64,000 nt of DNA from Mya arenaria. Lineage: Eukaryota > Mollusca > Bivalvia > Myida > Myidae. Below, in pieces: positions 24,010-37,500 of the stretch. The notes beneath the pieces are model-generated. The model made no database searches. It saw only the letters and a list, made by a program, of their open reading frames with translations, and was not told where the DNA came from. A program made the translations under genes and the position numbers. Where the stretch lies: assembly GCF_026914265.1 (NCBI RefSeq), contig NC_069124.1, positions 90,548,628 through 90,612,627 of the forward strand. Reading direction: 5' to 3'. The number at the start of each line of letters is the position of its first letter. Position 1 is the first letter of the stretch.

Positions 24010-26350
24010 ACGAGATAAGTGGGGACAAGACTGTAAAACTACTCTACTATCATGCCGAAAAATGGCCCTGAATCAGTGGGGACAAGACTGTAAAACTACT
24101 TCTACCTTGCCGACAAATGGTCCTGAATCAGTGGGGACAAGACTGTAAAACTACTTCTACCTTGCCGACAAATGGTCTTGAATCAGTATGGACAAGACTT
24201 AAAACTACTTCTACCTTGCCGACAAATGGTCCTGAATCAGTGGGGACAAGACTGTAAAACTACTTCTACCTTGCCGACAAATGGTCCTGAATCAGTGGGG
24301 ACAAGACTGTAAAACTACTTCTACCTTGCCGACAAATGGTCCTGAATCAGTGGGGACAAGACTGTAAAACTACTTCTACCATGGCGACAATGGTCCCGAA
24401 TCAGTGGGGACAAGACTGTAAAACTACTTCTACCATGCCGACAAATGGTCCTGAATCAGTGGAGACAAGACTGTAAAACTACATCTACCAGGGCGACAAA
24501 TGGTCCTGAATCAGTGGGGACAATACTGTAAAACTACTTCTACCATGCCGACAAATGGTCCTGAATCAGTAAGGACAAGACTGTCAAACTGTAAAACTAC
24601 TTCTACCATGCTGACAAATGGTCCTGAATCAGTATGGACAAGACTGTAAAACTACTTCTACCATGCCGACAAATGGTCCCGAATCAGTGGAGACAAGACT
24701 GTAAAACTACTTCTACCATGCCGACAAATGGTCCTGAATCAGTGGGGACAAGACTGTAAAACTACTTCTACCATGCCGACAAATGGTCCTGAATCAGTAG
24801 GGACAAGACTGTAAAACAACTTCTACCATGCCGACAAATGGTCCTGAATCAGTGGGGACAAGACTGTAAAACTACTTCTACCATGCCGACAAATGGTCCT
24901 GAATCAGTGGGGACAAGACTGTAAAACTACGTCTTCCATGCCGACAAATGGTTTTCAATCAGTATGGACAAGACTTAAAACTACTTCTACCACGCCGACA
25001 AATGGTCCTGAATCAGTGGGGACAAAACTGTAAAACTACTTCTACCATGTTGACAAATGGTCCTGAATCAGTGGAGACAAGACTGTCAAACTGTAAAACT
25101 ACTTCTACCATGCCGACAAATGGTCCTGAATCAGTATGGACAAGACTGTAAAACTACTTCTACCATGCCGACAAATGGTCCTGAATCAGTGGGGACAAGA
25201 CTGTAAAACTACTTCTACCTTGCCGACAAATGGTCCTGAATCAGTGGGGACAAGACTGTAAAACTACTTCTACCATGCCGACAAATGGCCCTGAATCAGT
25301 GGGGACAAGACTGTAAAACTACTTCTTCCATGCCGACAAATTGTCTTGAATCAGTTTGGACAGGACTTAAAACTACTTCTACCTTGCCGACAAATGGTCC
25401 CGAATCAGTATGGACACGACTGTAAAGCTACTTCTACCATGCCGACAAATGGTCCCGAATCAGTATGGACAAGACTGTAAAACTTTTTCTACCATGTCGA
25501 CAAATGGTCCCGAATCAGTGGGGACAAGACTGTAAAACTACTTCTACCATGCCGTCAAATGGTCCTGAATCAGTGGGGACAAGACTGTTAACCTACTTCT
25601 ACCATGCCGACAAATGGTCCTGAATCAGTATGGACAAGACTGTAAAACTACTTCTACCATGCCGACAAATGGTCCTGAATCAGTGGGGACAAAACTGTAA
25701 AACTACTTCTATCATGCCGACAAATGGTCCTGAATCAGTATGGACAAGACTGTCAAACTGTAAAACTACTTCTACCATGCCGACAAATGGTCCTGAATCA
25801 GTATGGACAAGACTGTAAAACTACTTCTACCATGCCGACAAATGGTCCTGAATCAGTGGGAACAAGACTGTTAAACTACTTCTACCATGCCGACAAATGG
25901 TCCTGAATCAGTGGGGACAAGACTGTAAAACTACTTCTACCATGCCGACAAATGGTCCTAAATCAGTGGGGACAAGACTGTAAAACTACTTCTTCCATGC
26001 CGACAAATGGTCTTGAATCAGTATGGACAAGACTTAAAACTACTTCTACCACGCCGACAAATGGTCCTGAATCAGTGGGGACAAAACTGTAAAACTACTT
26101 CTACCATGTCGACAAATGGTCCTGAATCAGTGGAGACAAGACTGTCAAACTACTTCTACCTTGCCGACAAATGGTCCTGTATAAGTGCGGACAAGACTGT
26201 AAAACTACTTCTTCCATGCCGACAAAAGACCCTGAATCAGTATGGACAAGACTGTCAAACTACTACTTCCATGTCGACAAGTGGTCCTGAATCAGTAAGG
26301 ACAAAACTGTAAAATTACTTCTACCATGCCGATTAATGGCCCCGAAAACG
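24010..26350. repeat. Minisatellite, 55-bp unit, about 42 copies, upstream of STAP
   Basis: The unit contains AATCAGTGGGGACAAGACTG, TAAAACTACTTCTACCATGC and CGACAAATGGTCCTG. Several units share a CTGTCAAACTG insertion (24585, 25082, 25750), showing block-wise expansion. Copy 2 of the segmental duplication lacks the array. Confidence 0.95.
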
Positions 26351-26739
26351 CGCGGCCAAACTTTTAACTACTTCTACTACAACTACTACTACTACTACTA
26401 CTACTATCGTGTCGACAAATGACCCTGTATAAGTACGTTCAAATCTGAAAAACTACGTCTACCATGCCGACAAAATGATCCTGCATCAGTGCTGACAAGA
26501 CTGTAAACCTTCTTCAATATGTACATCGAGAAATGGCACTGAATAAGTGCGGACTTAATGAACTAGTACTACCATGCCAAAAAATGGCTTCTTTAAATGA
26601 ATTGCTGAATATTACCAATGAATCGCTTACATGCGCTGTCGGCATAAATTTTATACGCATGTAGTTAAACAAAGTGTGAAGAGCAGTTGCTTTTAGTTAC
26701 ATGTGACAACTTTAGCAGTATCATGTTTCGTTTAAACAT

Positions 26740-28309
26740 GGAAATAAGGTGGCGTAGTTATTTAAAATGCAATCGAACAGTTGAATATTGTTAAATAAAA
26801 TGGCAGAGATAAGATGTTCGTTCATGTCCCTATAGGAGAAATGTCAACGTTCGAACTGTTATGAAGTTTGTTTGGATAATCACGAGCTTTATCCGATAAG
26901 TACCAAGGGCTCAACACGTGTGCATCGTCTGATAAAAAACTGAAACCAGACGAGAGACCTGCGGGATTGAACCATCATGACTTTCTCTCCGTCTTGAACA
27001 TGCTGACTCTTTTTTGATAGTTTTGCTCTTCACGAAAGCAGACCGGGAGGAAAGTTCACGATCAACATTTATATCAATCTCCAATATCTCGTACACGTAA
27101 CAGCGTCATGAGTGTACAGCCTGTATGACCCTGTACCAATATATAACAGGGCATTTTGACGAACTTGAATTTCACTGCCGTGAGTAAATCTCAGCTATAA
27201 TTCGATTTTCGTGAGATTCACAACTTTTACTTCTTTGTCTCGCGCGATTCTGAATTAATAAACAATATCAACAGGACATTTAATTTTTTTTATCGCTTTC
27301 ACCTCTTCGTTTTGTTTACATCATGTTATTTTCTTGTGCTTGTTTGTTTTTAAAATGTGAGCAATGGGATCAACCATTATATGTGTTTGTAAGTATACTT
27401 ACGTTATCATGTTATCGATATTGGTAGTTGTCTACATTGAAGAGATGGGGGAACCACCAGTTCTTCTTTGTGCGGTTAGCGAACCATGTAGATGTGTCGG
27501 GATCGAAGGTTTTATCTATAATTACCGTTGTGAGAGTTAAACCCAGCATTGATAGTCGGGTAGTTTCGGATATCTCAACTGAATCGTTCTAAACTTCCGT
27601 GTTTCACTCTACCTTTATTTCTGTTAAGACAATGTCATTATGAATATGCGGGTAGATGGATAGGGTTAAATACGTTTGAGAATATACAGCTGTGGTTTGT
27701 TTAAGGTACGTTTAATTATGACTTTTTACATGACTTGAATACTGTTGTTTGTTTGTTTGTTGTTGTTGTTGTTGTTGTTGCTTGTATATATATAATGATC
27801 ATATCATTTACACATATACGGCATTTGTGTATGTTGCTTGAGCGATTTTGAAGTTCATTATGCTTTCTGATTTTGTATAGTAGTTTGATTCATACTAAAC
27901 CGTGAACAATTCATCACTTTCAGTTGTTGACGTTCAAATGTTATAAATTCTAAACTACTTTTATGAAGTTAATGACAATAATGTTTGATAACAACGAAAA
28001 TCAATCATAAATCTGTTTCCTTACATATAAATTACCATAACACATATTAAAATAGTCTTTGAATATTTTGTAAATTGAATGTTGATATAATTAATATTAA
28101 TTGTATTAAAGGCTGGTGATGTCACCCCGGAGTCTCAGCGTGTGAGTAGATGTTCGTGGCGGACTGACAGTTGCTGCAGTTACATGTGCACGCTTCACGG
28201 CCTCAGTGGCGGATTATATACATTCAAACTGACGTGCAATAGAAACTTTCTGAGATCTTGAAAGAAGCCACATCTTTACAAAATTACTGAGAGTTGTGTT
28301 GGAATAACG
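26740..28309 (+). promoter_or_regulatory. Conserved upstream region of STAP copy 1 with possible TATA box and 5' UTR exons
   Basis: Blocks here are retained at 59180-60729. A TATATAA-like motif at about 27140 is followed by a donor-like GTGAGTAAAT at about 27181; copy 2 has a donor-like GTAAGTTAAT in the same place. A second conserved donor-like GTGAGTAG sits near 28141 in copy 1 and 60591 in copy 2. These could be short non-coding first exons. The initiator ATG follows the shared GAATAACG. Confidence 0.4.
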
Positions 28310-28489
28310 ATGTCGATAAAGTCTGGTGTGTCGAGCGCGACACTGGTGGAGAGACGGAGACAGCCGTTCTGTGAGGGCTGGGTGGAACACAAGGCACACA
28401 CCCAGGTCAGTTTACATTGTCCAGTCTCCGTGGTACTTGACCACCAGGATTATCGTAGTCATTGTAAGCACTGAAGTCTCTATTGAATG

Positions 28490-28555
<66 letters not shown>

Positions 28556-31500
28556 TAAATCGAGTATGTATAGCTATCTCATGATTCGGTTTTTAGGGTG
28601 TGTGATATTGTTTCCTTAACAGTCAGAGGTACATACATGCAATTTTTAGCTTAATCATATGCACATGATCATATTATTTGTTCGGCCTAAGTTCGCTTAG
28701 CTGATAAAAGTGATAAAACGGAATTGTGTAACCTTTTCTCTAATGTTTTATCTGGGTCTAGCACGTTAATCTTTAAAACATTGGTATTGCTACGAAAATG
28801 TATTTATTTGGTACTGTTTGCGGACAATTTTAAACTCAGATGCATGTACGATTGAATAACGATTCAACATGAAACGTGTATGTGAAGTTGTGCATCTTGG
28901 GTTTTGTTTATGGCTGTGCCTAGCAGAGTTATGGCCTTTGACATAATTGCAAATTAGAAATACATATCGTGGAAATTTGTTTTGCACTTCTGAGACATCT
29001 TTGTTTGTTAGAACACAACGTATGTTATGCATTGAGACCTGCCGTCTTCAGAAAATTGCAGACGTACACAATTGATGTGGGTATTACTTTAGATCATCGA
29101 TAAGAAATAAACACATGGTATGCAAAAACCTAACTAAACAACAAATTACACTGTAGAACATTTTAGATTTGTTCTAGAATCTAGATTAAACACTGTTCTA
29201 ATTTTTTATGAATAACTATACTTACATGTTGCAAAACATTACTTGTATAAACGATATATATTCATGTTCGGATTTTTTTGAGTTGTCCAGTAAAGTGTGA
29301 ACACGCTGTGCTACTTCATCATTGAATCACGATACAGTCAGGTTCTTGCATGGATCATCCGGAGTCGGGACAGTTCGAGTTTGTTTTTTCTGCGGTCGAC
29401 TGCATAGTACAGCCATTGTTTTCAACGTTTTTTATGTCGAAATTGTTAAATGTTTCGTGAATTTTGCTGGTACAATACAGTTATTATGAGATATTTGAAA
29501 CGCTCAGTGGGATGAGTAGTATAAAGCTGTTAAACTTAATTCATTGTTTTATTTATTGCTTTACAAGGAAATTTGATGACATGTGTTGTTATGGTAAAAT
29601 AATTACCTGGATGCATTTCTTAAATTCTTTCTAAACATTTAAATGGCACATGTAACACAACAAGACAAATATCCTACAGTGGATAGTATCAGTGTGTGTA
29701 TACCACGGGATAAATTACGTCATATATGCTAAGTCAGAAGGCAATATTTGCTTAAAATGAAGACTTCAATCAAAGATAACTGTTCTTTTACTACACCATC
29801 TAAAAAAACAAAGGGCAGTCTATGTCGCTTAAACTCTCCCGCCTTCGTTTTATTACCGAAGCTTGATAAGGTAATTAGTTTTATCAAACACTTATTTAAA
29901 GCAGTTGACAGCACACCAACACTTCCTTGTCCTAAAATCGATTCCTGGATCAATTTCAAATATTTACGTGAATATAAATATTGATTAACATTGCCCTTTT
30001 GGTGTTGTCATTATGTAAATAACATTGATAGATAAGTGTGAACGTAAAGTAACTTAGGAGCTCTATATTTCTTTCAAACATACTCATTGCATATTCTGTG
30101 AAAACGCAATTAATTTAAATAAATTATAAAAAGTATTTGGCTTTTGCTATAAAACCGGTTATTTCAGGGGTAGAAAAGAGTACTCGTACTTCAAATCTTC
30201 CGGGTTTGAAAACAGGTGTTCTAGTTTTTATCCACTTATCTGTAGCATTATGTTAGACTTACCTAAATTATTGCACGCGATTGTCTTCAAAACAAGAGCT
30301 GTTCATGCCGTCATTATGTCCAACTCGAGTCTTGGCACACGCGGACACGAATAGGTCTAATGTTTAGTTTGTATCTAAAAGGTTCTATCACGCAATTCTA
30401 AAAAAAAACTGACTCAATATATGGTCGTGTAAACACTGTAACATTATCAATTGATGGCTTTAGTTTTAGATTTTTTAAAAAGAAGACTAGTTGTCTTTGA
30501 GCAGTATTAAGGGCTGGCTGTAAAAGTTTGTAATGGTTGGCGAGCCGTCCGGAATCCGCTGACAACCTGCTGATTGAGGATTCCAATTGAGTTCATCTAA
30601 CCCATGAGTTATTCTTGCCTTTTTGTCATAATACCAATCGATCATCACCGTCATATTCATTGTCATAGTCGCCGTTACACACGCTTCACTCGTGAACCAT
30701 CTTTTACACCACCGCTACCAGCTGCCATCTTTATCGCAAATTGATCACGGCCCTAAGACTCATACGTATGTACGTATTAACGTTAACTGTCCGTTTTCCG
30801 GGTGTTGCAGGGAGGCGTACGGTACCGGAAGCTGTACATGCTGCTCGAGCAGAACGTCATCTACATATTCGAGAAGACGCCGCCCTGTAGTCAGAATGTA
30901 AGCATATATTCACATGAACAAGAGTGGTCAATTTGTTACTCCTTGTCACATGTCTGTAAGCACGTGTTCGGATGGGCACAAGTAGGCAACTAGTAGTTCT
31001 ATGTACGCATGTTGGTCATGAACACAACTGGGCACCTAGTTCATCCACGTAAGCATGTGTTCGCGGGGACACAAGTAGGCAACTAGTAATTCCATGTTAG
31101 CATGTGATCGCGGGGACACAAGTAGGCAACTAGTAGTTCCATGTTAGCATGTGATCGCGGGGACACAAGTAGGCAACTAGTAGTTCCATGTTAGCATGTG
31201 ATCTCATGGACACAAGTAGGCAACTGTAGTTCCATGTTAGCATGTGTTCGCGGGGACACAAGTAGGCAACTAGTAGTTCCACGTTAGCATGTGTTCCCAT
31301 AGACACAAGAATGCAACTAGTAGTTCCATGTTAGCATGTGTTCCCATGGACACAAGTAGGCAACTGTAGTTCCATGTTAGCATGTGTTCGCGGGGACATA
31401 ACTGGGCAACTAGTAGTTCCGCGTTAGCATGTGTTCTTATGGACACAAGTAGGCAACTGTAGTTCCACGTTAGCATGTGCTCGCGGGGACACAAGTAGGC

Positions 31501-34500
31501 AACTAGTAGTTCCACGTTAGCATGTGTTCCCATGGACACAAGTAGGCAACTAGTAGTTCCACGTTAGCATGTGTTCCCATGGACACAAGTAGGCAACTGT
31601 AGTTCCACGTTAGCATGTGTTCGCGGGGACACAAGTAGGCAACTAGTAGTTCCACGTTAGCATGTGTTCCCATGGACACAAGTAGGCAACTAGTAGTTTC
31701 ATGTTAGCATGTGTTCCCATGGACACAAGTAGGCAACTGTAGTTCCATGTTAGCATGTGTTCGCGGGGACACAAGTAGGCAACTAGTTGTTCCATGTAAG
31801 CATGTGTTCGGGTGGACACAAGTAGGCAACTAGTAGTTCCATGTAAGCATGTGTTCGCGGGGACATAACTAGACATCTAGTAGTTCCATGTAAGCATGTG
31901 TTCGCGGGGACACAAGTGGGTAACTAGTAGTTCAATGTAAGCATGTGTTCGCGGGGACACAAGTAGGCAACTAGTAGTTCAATGTAAGCATGTGTTCGCG
32001 GGGACACAAGTAGGTAGCTAGTAGTTCAATGTCAGCATGTGTTCGCGGGGACAAAGTTGGAAACCAGTTGATCTATGATGCAGACACTGATAAGTTTTCG
32101 AGTAGAATAAAATAAGAGCGATTATGACATACACGTATGTAATCCAAACTTAAACGAAGCTAATATGTACTATGCTATAACCTTTTTACAAATGAATACA
32201 CTATTCGCGAGTTAAATCAAAGACTAAATAGCGTGTGTTTTTACATATGTACAATATAAATTCTGATTCAGCAACTCGGGAACTTGACGCTAGAAAAAGG
32301 CACGCGTTTCCGGTACATAGGTCCCACTAACGATCACAGCGCTTACAAGTTCGACCTTTTCGCTGGCGGGCGCCTCAACAGGTTCAAGGTCAGTGTGGAG
32401 CTTAAGGTTCAGATAAACTGTCATTGATGCAAGGAGCCGTATTTTGTAAAATAAATCTTATACGAATAATGAAAACGTATGTGCCTATCTATGTCATTTG
32501 TTAAAGATTATTAAATCAAATACCAAATGTCTTACTATCGAGACTAATAATAACTGTATGCAGTATGTTTTATAGATATTCAGTGATCGGTATTTTTTCA
32601 GACCGTTCGTCTGTCTGAGTTGGAGCGATGGCGCGGATACATTGAGGGCATTGTAACGGTAGGTGTATAGATGTTGAAACAATGGCGCGGATACATTGAG
32701 GGCATTGTAACGGTAGGTGTATAGATGTTGAAACAATGGCGCGGATACATTGAGGGCATTGTAACGGTAGGTGTATAGATGTTGAAACAATGGGGCGGAT
32801 ACATTGAGGGCATTGTAACGGTAGGTGTATAGATGTTGAAACAATGGCGCGGATACATTGAGGGCATTGTAACTGTAGGTGCATTGATGTTGAAACAATG
32901 GCCTGGATACATTGAGGGCATTGTAACTGTATGTGTATAGATGTTGAAACAATGGCCTGGATGCATTGAGGGCATTGTAACTGTATGTGTATAGATGTTG
33001 AGACAATGGCGCGGATACATTGGGGGCATTGTAACGGTAGGTGAATAGATGTTGAAACAATGGCGCGGATACATTGAGGGCATTGTAACGGTAGGTGTAT
33101 AGATGTCGAAACAATGGCGCGGATACATTGAGGGCATTGTAACGGTAGGTGAATAGATGTCGAAACAATGGCGCGGATACATTGAGGGCATTGTAACGGT
33201 AGGTGTATAGATGTTGAAACAATGACGCGGATACATTGTGGGCATTGTAACGGTAGGTGTATAGATGTTGAAACAATGGCGCGGATACATTGTGGGCATT
33301 GTAACGGTAGGTGTATAGATGTTGAAACAATGACGCGGATACATTGTGGGCATTGTAACGGTAGGTGTATAGATGTCGAAACAATGGCGCGGATACATTG
33401 AGGGCATTGTAACGGTAGGTGTATAGATGTTGAAACAATGGCGCGGATACGTTGAGGGCATTGTAACGGTAGGTGAATAGATGTCGAAACAATGGCGCGG
33501 ATACGTTGTGGGCATTGTAACGGTAGGTGTATAGATGTTGAAACAATGGCGCGGATACATTGAGGGCATTGTAACGGTAGGTGAATAGATGTCGAAACAA
33601 TGGCGCGGATACGTTGTGGGCATTGTAACGGTAGGTGTATAGATGTCGAAACAATGACGCGGATACATTGTGGGCATTGTAACGGTAGGTGTATAGATGT
33701 TGAAACAATGGCGCGGATACGTTGAGGGCATTGTAAAGGTAGGTGTATAGATGTTGAAACAATGGCGCGGATACATTGAGTGCATTGTAACGGTAGGTGT
33801 ATAGATGTTGAAACAATGTCGCGGATTCATTGTGGGCATTATTACGGTATGTGTATAGATGTTGAAGCAATGGCGCGGATACGTTGTGGGCATTGTAACG
33901 GTATGTGTATATATGTTGAAGCAATGGCGCGGATACGTTGTGGGCATTGTAACGGAATGTGTATATATGTTGAAGCAATGGCGCGGATACGTTGTGGGCA
34001 TTGTAACGGTATGTGTATATATGTTGAAGCAATGGCGCGGATACGTTGTGGCATTGTAACGGTAGGTGTATAAATGTTGAAACAATCTTCACTTTTCAAT
34101 ATAGAGTGATATTGGAGATATTTTGAACACACATGTAAAGCACACACTGCGTTAATGTTAATAATGTTTATATGTCTGAAATTTACATAACATTAAAAAG
34201 ATAGCATCATATTTATTGTACAGCTCCTCTTACAATATCTGGCCACACTATTGGTGACACGCAAATAAACTTATAGCATAGAATTAATTGTATTGTGTGC
34301 AAAGGTGTATAATTTATGTAAAATACTAGTATGTTTTAATACAGCATATTTATATTTATAGTATATCTACGTACTTGAAATATGTTTCGACATTCTATTC
34401 GTATCTGTCCTGTTTTAATGTAGCGGACGGTGCCTGGTGACCTGGACCTGCTTGAGGATCAGGTAAGGCGGATCGAGGCAGACGTGCGCGGCTACTACAG

Positions 34501-37500
34501 TGAGTCGGACAGCGGTTATATGCCCGACGAAATCTCTGTCAGGCGCGGCGGCGCAGGAGACGCGATCTCAGGAGGACTTGGGTCGGGAGGTGTGTCGATC
34601 CAGACAGATGTAACCGCTTTCAGTCCCAGCTCAGGGTCTGGTGGTTCCGGTAATGGATACAACCAGAAGTTGGACAACGGTGGACCGGTGATGGTAGGAT
34701 ATAGAAAGAACAATCTTGCGAAAGTAAAATAAGACCGTTTGTAAGCATTTCGAAAACAATCATTTAACAAAGTAGTAAGAACTTGAGTGAAACTGGTGTG
34801 TTACAGTTCACATACTACTTAATACATTTATTTTATTGTCTAAAGTCAACTGACCAGTTTGCACGCGAAATAACACTGATTTCTAGTGCTTCACGACCCC
34901 CATCACCATATATGGTGATAAAGATCCACATGTGATCTAAACATTAAATAATGTAAAACGAAACTACGTTTCCTTTAAGAAAAATTAAATTGGTTGAACG
35001 TCAAGTCCGGAGGACCCCATGCGTACTTTAACCAGCCCATTTGCGTTCATATCTCCGATAATGACATCACTCCGCAATTCATTACTATATATACACCTGC
35101 AGTTCATTATTTATTTCAAAAATTGTTAAAAAAATACTTCATTTCATTTAAGAAAACCTTACAGTTATAGTATTTCATCCATTCTGTGAATAGAACGACC
35201 CAACCGTAATCGGAAACAGTATACTAGAATCAAATGACGTCACAATAACGATGGGAAAAATCAATCGCTTCAATTTACTTTTAAACGTAAAGTTGAAAGA
35301 CTTATGACAACAATACATTTAACATATCACAAATTTACACTTTCTAATATGTTAATTTCAGCTTTTCGGTGCCTGCTGACACAATACAAACAATAACAAG
35401 ATAAACAATTTTCAATTTACATGTATATTGTTCGGATTATAATCGCAATTACCAAAAGGCAGTTCATTTTAAGGATGGAAGTTAAGTTGAAAATATTAAT
35501 TATTATTTACGTTTCTGTTCATACTATTTAAACTCTTTGATAAACAAAGTTCTGATCGTTTGAAGTGTCACGTGTCATCGGTTATCGGCGTTTGATTTAG
35601 AGATACGGGAACTTTGCATTTTGATTAACGCCAAAAAGTCCTTTATGGCTATAACGTTACGGCTTGTATAATCAAACTGACAGAAAAGTATATACAAAAC
35701 TTGTTGGTTTAATAGCTTACTTACATTACTTAAGCTGACTTCAGTACATGGGAAAAGTGTGACATAAGTTGTGCCGGCGACGATGAGTCAAGTGAGAAAT
35801 GAACCATGGCGTAACGCAGCGGTGCCTCCCAGCCATGTGATGGATGATTCTGTGATTTCGGGCTAGCAACTCACTCGCGGTGATTTATTTGCGGACTATA
35901 TCAGCATTTCCGAACAGTAGGACTGAAATAGATAATGACGGAACAGTTGGTGCAGTTTATTCAAATAGTTAATATTGTCTTACATGTGTTGCAAAGTAAT
36001 ACACAATGCACTGAGTGTCGGTTTGAGGATTTAGTTGTATTCCTGATACATTTTGACGCATAACTATCGTGGATTAACATACCCGTGAACAGTTTAATAC
36101 CAAAGCTTTAAACACTTGGATATTATAAGGAACTGTACATTACATTATCGGCTTGATGTTTGCTTTTAATATACATTCTTGACCGAAATGAAACGCTGCG
36201 TAAATGCCACATTAACTCCAACAGTGTGTCCCATTGAAATTTATTACACTTGCAAACGTGGTTAAATAGGAGTAGTTGTTGATTAACTAAGTGTCTTTAG
36301 CTATTAAAGCATTAACCTGTCAAACTGATATTAGCTTCATGTTTGCATGAATCCTAAATCGTGTTTAGAACCATAAAACAGTAAGTCAATCATAATGCAA
36401 ATCACTGAGTGGCGGGACCCGGGTCGCCAATGGGAAGAAGATATGTACTACAAAAAAAAATCGACTGGTGATGTCAAGTTCTGGACGGTACGTCTGCCCC
36501 GCCTCCAGAACGGCACGCGGACTTACCGCTAACGCGGCCAGTACCAGGTGCGCCGACCGGTCCGTCAAGTCTGTGCTGAAAACAACCGATACACCTAGTT
36601 TTAAATTTTAAACTTTTAGGAAGAATTGAAAATACATTCAAATAATGCACGACTTACGAATACGTCATTTGATTAATGTTTGGTCGTTTTTGCACAACAT
36701 TAAAATTTACGTAAGAACGTGACATACGCGCACACAGTACGACATTGTAAAGTTATTTAACAGTCACGATAAAACGAGGTAGAAAGCGAATCTTCACGGC
36801 TCCTGGTCTTTATAATCAAGATATGCAGATATATGAAAAACCAAATTGAAAAACACTTATTCGGAAATTTGTTACCATTGAGTGTATGTAAAGACTTGTA
36901 AGAATGGTATTCAGTATGCTACTGTTTAAAATGGTGATTTGTGCAGAACAATAATTCGTATGTTGCAGGTTCACCGCTTCAACCCAGACAAATTCGGGGA
37001 CCAGACCCCGCCCAGGTTGGTTCTATTATATTACACAAACGGCTTTGCTCTCTATATATATTTGCATCTAATATATAAGAATAAAAATAATTAATGTAAA
37101 TTGATTAAACTGTGCATGCGCGTATAGCCACGCCTACTGTTTGCATATGGAAAGGCGCAATTTCAGGGTCAAACCTGATTTAAATGAAGGCGCACGGCTT
37201 ACTTTTAAAGATGATGCATTTCGGGAGTCGGTTATAATTTATTAAGTAATTTCTACGTGAATAAGAAACAATGGTTGCTTCGCTCACTAAGGCTACTTGT
37301 ATTATGAAGGAATTTCTTAATAAAACTTTAACCTGTACTTGTTTATAGGTATTGTAGCTTAAAATATGAGATAGAACCTCGGTGACTATCCATATTAATC
37401 TGATTTCTTTCCTGTGCACAACATTCCAATAGATAAGCCCAAATTTAGTTAAATTTTTACCCTGCACATTTAAGATGTTTTTTTTTTATTTGAAACCATT

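Noticed and set aside
32494-34092. Antisense ORFs of 532 and 495 codons
   Set aside because: They lie over the 54-bp minisatellite; a stop-free unit that is a multiple of 3 produces them. The opposite strand is the true gene strand.
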